Notes: generated by a model from the sequence alone, not told the origin. DNA of 64,000 nt from Nansenia antarctica (GCA_963989245.1 OZ022355.1:24806809-24870808), one strand, 5' to 3'; positions 49,106 to 59,255 are shown, numbered from the stretch's first letter. Translations and numbers: made by a program.

Positions 49106-52100
49106 CTGGGGTAGACAGATAACTGAACAGAAAACATAGGAGGACGTAACAGTATGTAAACCATGAAGGCCACGTTTATGATGTCTTTTATACAGCCATA
49201 TCGACTGACTTGGGCTTCAGGCCCTAACTGGGTGATAGGCCAGACATTTACTATGCCATAAAAATGGGTCTGCGTTTGCTTGGTGCCTAATGGATCAAAA
49301 CTTTTGTCTAAAAAGCAAAAAATATGTAGGCTATCCAGTCAGTAGGCCTACAGTTATGTATTTTTTTAAAAATCGGTATCGGTATCGGTATCGGTTGATC
49401 TTGAGGAAAAATATCGGTGATCGGTATCGGCCCCAAAAATCCAGATCGGAGCATCCCTAGAGGGCAGTAGAGTGCAGTTGCTATTCCTAAAATTGATTTT
49501 CTATCATATTTCTCTCTTGTCTGTTTTTATTATGTTTTATTCCCCAATTTTGTAAACTGATTCACTTACTTTAGACTAGGGGTGTAACGGATCACCTAAC
49601 TCACGGATCGGATCGTGTCACGGTTTTTGAGTCACGGATCGGATCATTTTTCGGATCAACACAAAACATTTTTGTTTTTATAAAAACTGCTTTTTCCTTG
49701 AATTCTGTAAAAACACCACTTTTACTATGTGACAAAAACCAACAACATTCAAGATGTCAAAACTGGTAATATATATATATATATATATATATACATACAT
49801 ATATACATATATATAATATATATATATATATCTATATATAACATATTCTACACTCAAACATTACATAATTATACTGAAATACACTCAATTTAAATGATAG
49901 GAGAGAGGGAGGAGGCGCCTGGTTGCAGCAGTGAATCACTGGGCTCTTTAACCTCATCTTATCCACCTAATTTTTCTGGTTTTCTGCTCGAAATGACATG
50001 CCCACAGTGAATATAGAATATCTCCACAATCACAAGGGCCTTCATAATGATATTGTTATCAAATGAAAGCTAACACCTGTGGGGTGGCTGTAGAAGTGTC
50101 AGAATCAAAAGTCAGAGAAAATAGAGCTAGAACATTATAAAACATCTCAAATTCAGTCTCCGCCTAAAAAAACAACAGCTTTTACAGTGAATATCACCTT
50201 GGAAACCTGATAACGAAGCCCAAATCATCTAGGAATCAGTACTCCAGGGTCTTATTAGTACTTGTGGCAAAGTCGATGCTAGTAATGTGAGCAAATGCAA
50301 CTTTGTACCTGTTTTAGTACAGGTATGTTTAGGCGGACACCTACAGTGGGGAGAACAAGTATTTGATACACTGCTGATTTTGCAGGTTTTCCCACTTAGA
50401 AAGAATGTAGAGGTCTGTAATTTTTATCATAGGTACACTTCAACTGTGAGAGACGGAATCTAAAACAAAAATCCAGATAATCACATTGTATGACTTTGAA
50501 ATAATTAATTAGCATTTTATTGTATGAAATAAGTATTTGATCACCTACCAACCAGTAATAATTCCGGCTCTCACAGACCTGTTAGTTTTTCTTTAAGAAG
50601 CCCTCCTATTCTCCACTCATTACCTGTATTAACTGCACCTGTTTGAACTTGTTACCTTTATAAAAGACACCTCTCCACACACTCAATCAATCAGACCCCA
50701 ACCTCTCCACAATGGGCAAGACCAAAGAGCTTTCTAAGGACATCAGGGACACAATTGTAGACCTGCACAAGGCTGGGATGGGCTACAGGACAATAGGGAA
50801 GCAGCTTGGTGAGAAGGCAACAACTGTTGGCGCAATTATTAGAAAATGGAAGAAATTTAAGATGACGGTCAATCTCCCTCGGTCTGGGGCTCCATGCAAG
50901 ATCTCACCTCGTGGGGCATCAATGATCATAAGAAAGGTGAGGGATCAGCCCAGAACTACACGGCAGGACCTGGTCAATGACCTGAAGAGAGCTGGGACCA
51001 CAGTCTCAAAGAAAACTAACAGTAACACACTACGCCGTCAGGGATTAAAATCCTGTAGCGCACGCAAGGTCCCCCTGCTCAAGCCAGCGCATGTCCAGGC
51101 CCGTCTGAGGTTTGCCAATGATCATCTGGATGATCCAGAGGAGGAATGGGAGAAGGTCATGTGGTCTGATGAGACCAAAATAGAGCTTTTTGGCATAAAC
51201 TCCACTCGCCGTGTTTGGAGGAAGAAGAAGGATGAGTACAACCCCAAGAACACCATCCCAACCGTGAAGCATGGAGGTGGAAACATCATTCTTTGGGGAT
51301 GCTTTTCTGCAAAGGGGACAGGACGAATGCACCGTATTGAGGGGAGGATGGATGGGGCCAAGTATCGCGAGATCTTGGCCAATAACCTCCTTCCCTCAGT
51401 AAGAGCATTGAAGATGGGTCGTGGCTGGGTCTTCCAGCATGACAACGACCCGAAACACACAGCCAGGGCAACTAAGGAGTGGCTCCGTAAGAAGCATCTC
51501 AAGGTCCTGGAGTGGCCTAGCCAGTCTCCAGACCTGAACCCAATAGAAAATCTTTGGAGGGAGCTGAATGTCTGTGTTGCCCAGCGACAGCCCCGAAACC
51601 TGAAGGATCTGAAGATCTGTATGGAGGAGTGGGCCCAAATCCCTGCTGCAGTGTGTGCAAACCTGGTCAAGAACTACAGGAAACGTCTGATCTCTGTAAT
51701 TGCAAACAAAGGTTTCTTTACCAAATATTACGTTCTGTTTTTCTGATGTATCAAATACTTATTTCATGCAATAAAATGTAAATTAATTACTTTAAAATCA
51801 TACAATTTGATTTTCTGGATTTTTTTTTTTAGATTCTGTCTCACAGTTGAAGTGTACCTATGATAAAAATTACAGACCTCTACATTCTTTCTAAGTGGGA
51901 AAACGTGCAAAATCAGCAGTGTATCAAATACTTGTTCTCCCCACTGTATATGTTTAGGCCATTTGGAGATATGTTGGCACCATCTTTGACCTTTGACCTT
52001 TCTCATGTATCAGATCTCTTTTTTTTTCTTTTTTTTGGGGGGGGGGATTTTTTGGGGTTGGCCGACCAATGGTATGGAAATTCGGCGTTGAAACCGGACA

Positions 52101-55100
52101 TGACACATTCTCGAGTTGGAGAAAACTGGATGTGACTTAGGCCGTGTTTACAGTCTCTGGGAAAAAATGGTGGCATCGTATAGCATGCAAAGTTGTGAAA
52201 AAAATGTGATATCGATGAAGAGAATTGATCGAGGTAAGCTCTTTATATCACTTTGGATGCCCATGGGGGTCCGTTGGCTCCTATTTAAAGCAGATGAATA
52301 AACATGTGTTATGCCACTTTTAACTAAATAATAAAGTGAACCCTTAATTTGAACATGGTATGAAAAAAATGCCTACATTATCAGAAGTTGTCGAGCTACC
52401 TTTTTCGTGCCTCCCGTCATAGTTGACAGAGAAGCCAAAGTGCTCCCATACATGGGATTTAAATGACGAGGGAGGCATTTCGAGTTCTTCTCCGCCGAAC
52501 AACGTAACATGATACACTTGGGCCGCGTTCGTAAATTCGCTTTGAGAGCGCCGGAGCGCACACTGGGTCCGACGTCATAAAGGGACCAAGTAATTTGATT
52601 GGACAAGAGGCGTTCCTTGAACGCCGATCAGATTCCAGAGCGGATTTACGAACGCAGCCTTGTTGTTGTGGATTCCCAGCTTCACGTGTAGCGAGCAAAC
52701 AACGGATTCTTTTTCTTTCGCATTATCAACCTATCATTGCGCTTTAGAGTAAAACAAAGCCCGCAACTGTCGCGTCTATCTTTTCATGGCAACTCTACAT
52801 TGTGATTTACAAGAGATATTAAGTAAGATATTAAGTAATATTATTACTTGTTAACATTTTGCAATTGATCCGCGGTACACATGCGTTCCGAACCGTGGAG
52901 GGCGATCCGAACGGATCACGGAATTTCCGTGAGCCGTTACACCCCTACTTTAGACAAATGTAGTAAGTCACATTGGATAACAGTGTTTACATGTGGCTGT
53001 CCTGTAGTCCAGGACTGGGTTAGATTGGGGATAACGGTGTTTACATGTGGCTGTCCTGTAGTCCAGGACTGGGTTAGATTGGGGATAACGGTGTTTACAT
53101 GTGGCTGTCCTGTAGTCCAGGGGCCCATTCCACGAAGGTCGATTATCTTCTAATCCTCGATAAAGTTCTAATCGGCGATAATTTTATCTTGCGTTCGGGT
53201 CCATCAATGTGGCTCAAATAATTCGCTGTTTGGTTGCTATGCAACATAGCCTCCCGAGTTATTCTGGTCGCGAGCAGGCTAAGAGGCTGGCTAAAGTAAT
53301 GCGTGCGTCAAAATTGTCTCACAGGCGGAAACTATATCCCGAACGACAGTTCCATCAAGAAATATTAGTTCCCACTTTTTACGAGATAGATAGATAGTTA
53401 GATACATAGCTAGCTAACGTTACTCTCGCTGCTATGTTATGATTAGCTAAATTGATGCTAACGTAGCATGCGAGCTACGAGCTAGATAACGTACAGTAGG
53501 TGCGAGCACCACAATGACAATAGGCTACCGTAGCTAGCCAGCTACATAGCTAACATTACTAACACCAGAAGACAAGACATACAAACTGTGGTGAGCTACA
53601 TTGCTTGTGTAACATTAGCTAGTAGCTATCCATTTTTCACTCATACACGGCCGGAAAAGTGAACAGAAATACAACGGTGACTTACGGTGGTGCTATCTTG
53701 CGGCTGTCTTCACAAATAGCTCCAGGATGCTTTCGCTTGAGGTGCTCGTTCATTGCAGACGTACTGCTGTGATAGGCCATTTCATTTTTGCTTATTTTTT
53801 AGCTTATTTTTTAGCTTTAAAATATATATATATATATATATTATAATTTACGACGCACATTACGCAAGTCGACGTATTGACGTAGTCGATTACGTCGACG
53901 ACGTCGACGAATCGTAACAGCCCTAATGTCTATTAACTTGCATTGCTTTTGACACAGCGGTCTGGCTGGCGCAGTGGTTAAGGCAACCAGCTAGAGTTCC
54001 GAAGGTTGCGAGTTCGAGACTTGAATACGTTTTTTTTTTTTTTTTTACATTTAACCGAAGATTTCATGCAAAGGCTTCAAACACCATTGTAATCGTGTCA
54101 GTTCTTGTAAATTAGCCTGCACCACAATTTTATAGCCTACATACTTTTTTAGATGAGATTTTAGATTAGATTCAGACAACGAAATGCAGTAAAAAGTGTG
54201 TCTGAAGAAGGATTTGAACCACCGATTTAAAAAGACGAATAAATACTATAGCAGCGGTCGATACCACTAGGCCATTGTGACGATATGACGGCTTGTAGCC
54301 TGCTGCGGCTATCACCACAGTAGTAAATATTAATTTATTAAAATATGAACATATAACAATAACTGGGGCTAGTATGACCTACGCATTTAATCGGTCAGCA
54401 ATTTCTTGCCAAACCATTTCCCTCGCCTTGTTAATTGCGGCAGTATTGCACTATTTAACATCTTATTTTTCCGTCTTCATAAAGATCAATAATTCGGAAT
54501 GCTGCGCAAATGTAGGACCCCTGAAGAGTGGAGTATCTTCATTTCGACAGATCGACTCTTCGGGGCTCTTTATGTCTGCGTGCACGCGCCCATATCGAGG
54601 ATTTCCAAGCCGGTGTTCTGTGAACACTCATGACACAAGCCTGATCCTCGTTCGAGGAATCACCTGAGGCTTGAATTCCAATCCCGAGTTGCCTGATCGC
54701 CTGATTTATTTCAATCGCTGATATACTAATCCACTTTAGTGGAACGGCCCCCAGGACTAGGTTAGATTGGGGATAACGGTGTTAACATGTGGCTGTCCTG
54801 TAGTCCAGGACTGGGTTAGATTGGGGAACTTGGCCCTGATATATCAACCCCACACAGCGGGAGAGAGCAGGACTGTCAGACGATGCAGGTACTGACTGAC
54901 TTACACTGCACTGGCAGCATTGGTTTTAAAACAGTGCAATGACACTCACCAATAACAAAGACTTACCATCCATCTCACTGTCTTTCATCTCCACTCTTCC
55001 TCTGTCCTCTTGATTCACCGTCACTCCCTCCTCCCTCCTTTGGTCTCCTCCATCCTCTTCTTTCACCATCACACCATTCTCCTCTACATCCTCTTCCTCC

Positions 55101-56732
55101 AGCTTCACTGCCACCATCTCTGGACCCCACTGTGGGCTTTTCACCATCACACCATTCTCCTCTACATCCTCTTCCTCCAGCTTCACTGCCACCATCTCTG
55201 GACCCCACTGTGGGCTTTTCAGGGCTGGAGAACCACGGCCAGATCCAGGGGACTCGGTGCATTCTGGTTCATACATGGTTACCATGGTTACATGAGCTGA
55301 AGAGGACCTGTGGCTAGAAACACTGGAGGCAGAAACAACGCAGGTCGATTAGACATGACAGACAAACAGTTCACTGAACTCCCATCTAGACTGACAGGAC
55401 ACGTCCTGCAAATGCAATAATAATATTACTGATGGCATTTGCTGTAATTAAAGGGTCTGGAAAGTAAACATTAAATGGTTCCAATTGTATTTTGTGTCCA
55501 GGAAAAATGTTAACACATAATAAACTATGAAAATAATCTTCTAGTTAGGCTCTACTTCCTGGTCAGACAGTTCTGAGGCTGTGTGGGCGTGGCCTTTGCA
55601 CGGTTGACTGGCAGCTCTCTTCCAAGCCAGCTTGCTGCCTTATCATACACGACATTCATCTGTTAGACGTGCTTATAGTTCTGCCCTTTAACTACCAACT
55701 GTTTAATTACCAACTGCCCTTTAATTACCAACTGTTTAATTACCAACTGTTTAATTACCTACTGTCCTTTAACTACCAACTGTTTAATTACCAACTGCCC
55801 TTTAATAACTGTTAAGCTGCTGTTGAAATGTGTAAATACTGAGCTAATACAATTACAAATGGACTTATGCACCTGCAGTATGATTATAGTCATGCACCTG
55901 CAGTATGACTCATCATATCAATTCAATGACCACCATTAGCATACAGTACACCTGGCACCCTATGGTGAATTATTGAACAGGATACTTGTGGACAGGATCC
56001 ACAGCATGTGTTAGCGTTAGCAGCATGTGTTAGGGGTTAGCAGCATGTGTTAGCGTTAGCAGCATGTGTGACTTACTGATCAGTTGTAGCACAACGGTGT
56101 TGGTCTGGTCTTCTAATTCGCTGCTGTATTTTCACAATATCCGCCGTGTTTAGTTTCTTCCCACACTGGACGTAGCACTGGCGCATGTCCTCATGACCAC
56201 AACTATGTTTCCTTTGCTCAGAGGTTTGCCCTGCCGCTGTCCTTCTCTGCTGCTCCTGTAATCCAATCACTGAGCTGCTCTTGTGACCACCTGACTCAGG
56301 ATGTGATTGGTCAGCTCTAGCGCGGCCTGTGGTTGGCCTTTGCTGAGAGGAATTCCTACTATAGCACTCTTCGATCTTGACCTCCTGACCTCCAGTCTTG
56401 ACCTCTGAACTGCCGTTACTGTCACTATCCATGTCATTACTGTCACTATCCATGTCATTCGCTGCTTCAGAGAGGTGACGCCCTGACGTATCTCTACTGA
56501 GCATCTCATCTTTGGCCTTTTGGTTTTTGATAAAGTCCCGTAGAAACCTGTCCCACGGTGTGTCGTACTCTTCTTTAATGTTGGGAGAGTGATGGTCCCT
56601 GTGGGTGGGAGGTGGTGGTGGCTGGAGCCTAATAAGATTGTCCTTCCGGTGGTTCTGTCCTTCTGTCTCTGCATCAGGGGACCCAAGGTGTGTCCTCTGG
56701 CTCTCTGACACTGAGTAAGCATAAGCCTCCAT
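39246..56732 (-). CDS. C2H2 zinc-finger protein gene (three coding exons, frameshifted array)
   Basis: Exons 56077-56732 (ends phase 2), 54967-55313 (starts C|CAC, ends phase 1) and 39246-41138 (starts AC|CAG) join with perfect phase across consensus GTAAGT donors. The product is expected to be a nuclear DNA-binding protein with an acidic linker (PEMVAVKLEEEDVEENG) and a long C2H2 array, a typical fish architecture. As read, a 2-nt deletion at about 39845 moves the frame and a stop at 39727-39729 ends the protein at 804 residues, removing seven fingers. Intron 2 is 13.8 kb and full of transposons. The left duplicate of its 3' end is at 21101-21300. Whether the first exon belongs to the same gene rests on phase and spacing only. 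Confidence 0.75.
41168..41310. repeat. Interspersed repeat tail
   Basis: 'gtttatttgtatagcacattttatacaacaagggcaattcaaagtgct' is the complement of a common fish L2-like 3' end; 'caaagtgctttacata' recurs at 41301. No gene lies between 41139 and 41829. Confidence 0.4.
41830..42504. mobile_element. hAT MITE with 8-bp duplication
   Basis: Termini TAGGGATGTCCCGATCCGAT and its complement, subterminal 'ggtatcgg' repeats, and an exact 8-bp target duplication GTAACTGG (41822-41829 and 42505-42512), diagnostic of hAT elements. 675 bp, non-coding. It contains an internal repeat of 'gaaatgcttcacgcgagtc'. Confidence 0.9.
42540..42775. repeat. Relative of the element at 181-713
   Basis: Shares 'atgtcaggatactggg.ggtagaacgcac' and 'aaagtcatgaaaggaggg.cctgaaatttgat' with 580-650. 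It ends in three tandem 'atggctgttctagtgttaatgaccccaccc' units. Confidence 0.6.
42790..44787 (+). mobile_element. LINE ORF2 with reverse transcriptase (L2/Rex1-like), broken
   Basis: Starts after the endonuclease (HKQMHHAHILLYKDALSSAK), then ILKKPGSDPNIFNNLRPISN. The reverse-transcriptase block at 43442-44482 has LDLSAAFDTISHSTFLNRLA, the SGVPQGSVLGPILF motif and the YADDTQLY catalytic box. The C-terminal LHWLPIKHCIDYKILL...APRLWNSLPPDIR follows in another frame (44301-44729). At least two frameshifts, one near 43225 and one near 44365, and a stop (TAA before KIMGK, about 43434) kill it. Its 3' UTR is split by the transposon at 44788 and resumes at 48409-48508. Confidence 0.85.
45852..47556 (+). 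pseudogene. Residual transposase first and last exons
   Basis: Exon 45852-45952 reads MAPQTSKQKTARYRQRVNAD and then PAARADYLARKKE, with donor AG|GTAAAA. The basic 'RYRQR.NADP..R..YL.RK' start is common to several fish DNA-transposon proteins. An acceptor at 47521 (CATAG) gives a phase-compatible short last exon, LTKPKMR-stop. The catalytic exons are missing, so this is a deletion derivative. Confidence 0.45.
46149..47004. mobile_element. Harbinger-type MITE
   Basis: Ends ggggctcatttataaaaa and attctataaatgaggcccc. Inside, on the plus strand, lies MVDKQKKRNFTEEEIDCLIR (46444 on), resembling the Myb/SANT-like accessory protein start of Harbinger elements. Parts of the same family flank the zinc-finger duplicates (19105-19170, 20680-21090, 38775-39235). 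Confidence 0.6.
48409..48508 (+). mobile_element. 3' terminus of the LINE
   Basis: 'cggcgaccttgagtgccatgaaaggcgccttataaaataaatgtatta' closes the LINE begun at 42790, followed by a (tag)n tail. Continuity with 44787 is shown by the ATGT duplication. Confidence 0.75.
48506..48976. repeat. 10-bp minisatellite
   Basis: Dozens of gtagagggca / gtagagagca / gtagagtgca units. The array resumes for two units after the MITE at 48977-49459. Long minus-strand frames of up to 228 codons (LYCPLLPSTA-type) are purely repeat-derived. Confidence 0.95.
48977..49459. mobile_element. hAT MITE inside the minisatellite
   Basis: Ends TAGGGATGCTCCGAT and ATCGGAGCATCCCTA with an 8-bp duplication gagggcag (48969-48976 and 49460-49467). 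Subterminal 'cggtatcgg' repeats. It contains a poly(T) run. Confidence 0.85.
49771..49845. repeat. (AT)n microsatellite
   Basis: An alternating AT tract, interrupted by atacatacatatatacat, near the left end of the hAT element. Confidence 0.9.
50344..51947 (+). mobile_element. Full-length Tc1-like transposon
   Basis: Ends CAGTGGGGAGAACAAGTATT and its complement, flanked by TA on both sides (50342-50343 and 51948-51949). 1604 bp, the normal size for fish Tc1 elements, with an inner copy of the repeat 'acagacctctacattctttc' and one uninterrupted transposase gene. Confidence 0.95.
50712..51746 (+). CDS. Tc1 transposase, intact DD34E
   Basis: A single-exon 344-aa protein that cuts and pastes the element at TA sites. 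The N-terminal paired-like helix-turn-helix (KDIRDTIVDLHKAGMGYRTI) is followed by a second DNA-binding half and a basic segment. The DDE catalytic core shows MWSDETKIELFG (first Asp, about residue 153), VFQHDNDPKHTA (second Asp, about 244) and QSPDLNPIENLW (Glu, 34 residues later). The Gly-rich VKHGGGNIILWGC lies between. Start MGKTKELSKDIRD and length match full-length fish Tc1 transposases. There is no stop or frameshift, and the termini are intact, so the copy may be young or active. Confidence 0.95.
   Translation: MGKTKELSKDIRDTIVDLHKAGMGYRTIGKQLGEKATTVGAIIRKWKKFKMTVNLPRSGAPCKISPRGASMIIRKVRDQPRTTRQDLVNDLKRAGTTVSKKTNSNTLRRQGLKSCSARKVPLLKPAHVQARLRFANDHLDDPEEEWEKVMWSDETKIELFGINSTRRVWRKKKDEYNPKNTIPTVKHGGGNIILWGCFSAKGTGRMHRIEGRMDGAKYREILANNLLPSVRALKMGRGWVFQHDNDPKHTARATKEWLRKKHLKVLEWPSQSPDLNPIENLWRELNVCVAQRQPRNLKDLKICMEEWAQIPAAVCANLVKNYRKRLISVIANKGFFTKYYVLFF
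52970..53120. repeat. 54-bp minisatellite (left part)
   Basis: Almost three units containing 'tttacatgtggctgtcctgt' and 'ggactgggttagattgggga'. The array continues at 54753-54830 on the other side of the Harbinger-like element, which inserted into it. Confidence 0.9.
53960..54030 (+). tRNA. tRNA-like sequence
   Basis: Begins GTCTGGCTGGCGCAGTGGTT (A box) and has a B-box region GCGAGTTCGAGAC, followed by an 18-T run that would stop Pol III. The acceptor strands pair poorly, so this is a pseudo-tRNA or SINE head. Confidence 0.45.
54199..54282 (-). tRNA. tRNA-like sequence, opposite strand
   Basis: On the minus strand: CGTCACAATGGCCTAGTGGT (A box TGGCCTAGTGG) and GTGGTTCAAATCC (B box), ending TTCTTCAGACA. 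About 84 nt, as for a tRNA with a long variable arm or an intron. The acceptor ends do not pair well. Confidence 0.4.
54967..55313 (-). CDS. Zinc-finger gene exon 2 (acidic linker)
   Basis: Reads HVTMVTMYEPECTESPGSGR and then two tandem copies of a 26-residue block that begins KSPQWGPEMVAVKLEEEDVE, followed by KEEDGGDQRREEGVTV. The duplicated block is identical at DNA level over 78 bp. Acceptor TTTCTAG, donor GATG|GTAAGT. The acidic VKLEEE text is the usual linker of fish C2H2 proteins. Confidence 0.8.
55680..55810. repeat. Short tandem 'ttaattaccaactg' repeat
   Basis: About eight units of taccaactgtttaat/taccaactgcccttt in intron 1 of the zinc-finger gene. A second local array, 'agcagcatgtgttagcgtt', lies at 56000-56068 against the exon 1 donor. 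Nothing else is recognised between 55314 and 56076. Confidence 0.8.
56077..56732 (-). CDS. Zinc-finger gene exon 1
   Basis: Starts MEAYAYSVSESQRTHLGSPD and is open for 218 codons to a strong donor (ATCA|GTAAGT, phase 2). Visible segments are a Pro run (LQPPPPPTH), the helical PWDRFLRDFIKNQKAKDEML, a tandem NDMDSDS repeat and a Cys-containing end (CGHEDMRQCYVQCGKK). No known domain is recognised. Phase agrees exactly with exon 2. Confidence 0.65.
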
Positions 56733-57519
56733 CTCTCTGCCCAGATGGACAGTTCACAGTGCAGGGAATCCTACCAACACAGATGATCAAAATATTAAAA
56801 CAGAGTGACAGAATTTAATCAAAACATTGAACATTTCTTTTTCCAGAATTGGAAAACAGTAGCCAAGCTACAGTTAGGTCCATTTGGACTCTTTGACAGA
56901 ACTGTTGTTATTTTAGTTGTTTACCAAATCATATTCAAGTTATAGTCATAGAATGAATATGGCCTTAAAGTGCAGACTGTCAAACACCCTCTTTAATTTG
57001 AGGGTATCCAGATCCAAGTTGGAGGAATGGTTTAGATGTTACAGCTCTTTAATACGTGGCCCCCTCCTTTTCAAGGGACCAAAAGCAACTGGCCCAATGA
57101 CGTGACGTGATGTCCAAACCCCTTTATGAAGTGAAAATAAGGAAAATGTTTATAAAAAAACATTTATTGAATCTATTAATCTCTGTTTATTAAATGATAT
57201 GAAAATGTATTGAGGGTGTAGCATAGCCTAGTGTTACTGACATGCTGGACATACCCTCACTGCCTTACAAAGGTCAAGAGCTATTAGACTCTTTACTCAC
57301 AACATGTCATACCGGATAACTGGCATGGGGAAATGTTAGAAATGAAATAAAACCTAAAACCTCTCTAACCCTAACCCATATATTTCAATATAACAAACAA
57401 TATGACGTCATAATAATATGATTTTTATGCTTTGAAGCATTCTGTCCTAAACTGGCAGTCAGCCAATGTCATCCGGGATAACAAGCAGTCTGGAGCTATT
57501 TGATGACATGTTATCAGAC
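56733..57519. other. Zinc-finger gene 5' flank, nothing recognised
   Basis: Upstream of the start codon on the minus strand. A+T-rich, without a clear core promoter. The short plus-strand frame at 56917 has no motif. A candidate untranslated exon with donor CTCGGAG|GTCAGTAG lies farther out at about 60440-60475. Confidence 0.35.
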
Positions 57520-57959
57520 AGGACCAGTGTTTCCTCTATATGCATTTATTGGTGGCAGGCCGCCATGAATGAATTTCCTCCGCCACGAATTGATTCAGTC
57601 CACAAAAAAAAACAAAAAAAAAACATTTTAGCTGATTAAAATATATCTGATCCTAGATCAGCGCTATAATGGATGTTGACTAAAAGTGCACCTAAATCCA
57701 CACCCATCTCTCTCTAACCGCTGATCCAAAATCAGATTAAAGACATTAGGGCTACTCCTGATTGGTCTAAATGTGAACCGGCATGAGAACCGTGCAGACT
57801 CCACCATCCCCGCTCAGCTTCCGAAATGCTCGGCCGCCTGTGTTTTCTCCTCGCAAATAACAGGCTAAAAGTCACCGGTAGTACCATCTAAAAGATACAA
57901 AAAGCTGATCTAGCTAGCTAGGTGCACAAATAAGATATCACGTTAAATAACAGCGACAG

Positions 57960-58152
57960 ATGGATGGATTTTTCAAGAAAAAAGATGGCCCAGACACTTC
58001 AAACATTGCTGAAGCTAGCAGTGGCTATGAGCGATACGAAACTGCATGGCTGGGTGTCGTATTGCAGGATTTAAGTTTCTCTATATATTTCGGGACGAGG
58101 AGCAGCATGGCATGGTCGGACCTTCCCAGCAGTGCCCTCGGGAACGAACGGT
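57960..58152 (+). pseudogene. hAT transposase first exon
   Basis: Frame MDGFFKKKDGPDTSNIAEAS, then SGYERYETAWLGVVLQDLSF, ending at donor GAACG|GTAAGC. The 'MD.FF.K' start is usual for BED-type hAT proteins. No later exons follow, so the element is non-autonomous. The sister copy at 19552 has a stop at codon 6. Confidence 0.55.
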
Positions 58153-58191
58153 AAGCCTCGTTGATAGTAACGTAGCAGTGGTCTAGTATGT

Positions 58192-58490
58192 TAGCTCCTC
58201 TGCTGGGGCATGACACCTGTTGTTTGTAATTGGGAAGTTCTGTTGGTGTGATTAAAATCGCCGAGCACAATAACTGCTGCGTCGGGATTAGAGTTTTCCA
58301 CAGAGGAGATGTAGGTAATACTTGGGACATTGCAATTGAAATTGCGTTCAAAGTAAAACACACACACGCAAATATTGACAGTAGCTTGGCTTGATAGTGT
58401 ATATCCCCACTGTGCTGGGTCGCCTCCACACCTGGCACCACAGGGGCCCGTTAATAAGACTGCTGTCTGTGGATTAGTTCGAAAAAAATG
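58192..58490 (-). mobile_element. LINE endonuclease fragment nested in hAT copy 2
   Basis: The minus strand reads SNPDAAVIVLGDFNHTNRTS, the GDFNH motif of APE endonucleases, and upstream text typical of L2-like ORF2. It is absent from copy 1, where 'gttagcaattgtccaatac' is continuous at 19780. Confidence 0.65.
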
Positions 58491-58530
58491 TGTCCAATAC
58501 AACGTTGTAGTTGTTTAGTACAAATGGGTT

Positions 58531-59255
58531 TATAGCAGCTAGGTAACATTAGTCCTGTATCAGAGTTGTGTTGTTGGGTCTTGTAGCAGGGTTAGCTATA
58601 GCAGCTAGGTAACATTAGTCCTGTATCAGAGGTGTGTTGTTGGGTCTTGTAGCAGGGTTAGCTATGGCAGCTAGGTAACATTAGTCCTGTATCAGAGGTG
58701 TGTTGTTGGGTCTTGTAGCAGGGTTAGCTATAGCAGCTAGGTAACATTAGTCCTGTATCAGAGTTGTGTTGTTGGGTCTTGTAGCAGGGTTAGCTATAGC
58801 AGCTAGGTAACATTAGTCCTGTATCAGAGTTGTGTTGTTGGGTCTTGTAGCAGGGTTAGCTATAGCAGCTAGGTAACATTAGTCCTGTATCAGAGTTGTG
58901 TTGTTGGGTCTTGTAGCAGGGTTAGCTATAGCAGCTAGGTAACATTAGTCCTGTATCAGAGGTGTGTCGTTGGGTCTTGTAGCAGGGTTAGCTATAGCAG
59001 CTAGGTAACATTAGTCCTATATCAGAGTTGTGTTGTTGGGTCTTGTAGCAGGGTTGGGTTAGCTATAGCAGCTAGGTAACATTAGTCCTGTATCAGAGTT
59101 GTGTTGTTGGGTCTTGTAGCAGGGTTGGGTTAGCTATAGCAGCTAGGTAACATTAGTCCTGTATCAGAGGTGTGTTGTTGGGTCTTGTAGCAGGGTTAGC
59201 TATAGCAGCTAGGTAACATTAGTCCTGTATCAGAGTTGTGTTGTTGGGTCTTGTA
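58531..59255. repeat. 66-bp minisatellite inside hAT copy 2
   Basis: About eleven units, same sequence as 19835-20290, two of them with a 'ggttgggtta' variation. Confidence 0.9.

Larger units (their letters stand above)
49577..52947. mobile_element. hAT element, host of the Tc1 insertion
   Basis: Ends TAGGGGTGTAACGGATCAC and GTGAGCCGTTACACCCCTA, with an 8-bp duplication CTTTAGAC (49569-49576 and 52948-52955). No hAT transposase was recognised. Without the nested Tc1 it is about 1.77 kb. Confidence 0.85.
53121..54752. mobile_element. Harbinger-like element carrying tRNA-like sequences
   Basis: Ends gggcccattccac and gtggaacggccc, flanked by CAG or CCAG from the interrupted minisatellite unit. 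A minus-strand stretch (about 54366-54440) reads INKAREMVWQEIADRLNA, like the Myb/SANT-type accessory proteins of Harbinger elements. Two tRNA-like units face each other in the middle. Confidence 0.6.

Noticed and set aside
48441..49173. Minus-strand open frames of 194 and 228 codons
   Set aside because: They lie on the 10-bp minisatellite and translate as LYCPLLPSTA-type repeats in more than one frame, as expected for a stop-free tandem repeat.
52881..53153. 90-codon frame with repeated TVFTCGCPVVQDWVRLG
   Set aside because: It is the translation of the 54-bp minisatellite, not a protein.
54374..54667. 97-codon plus-strand frame
   Set aside because: The opposite strand over the same bases shows Myb/SANT-like text (REMVWQEIADRLNA); the plus frame is a shadow.
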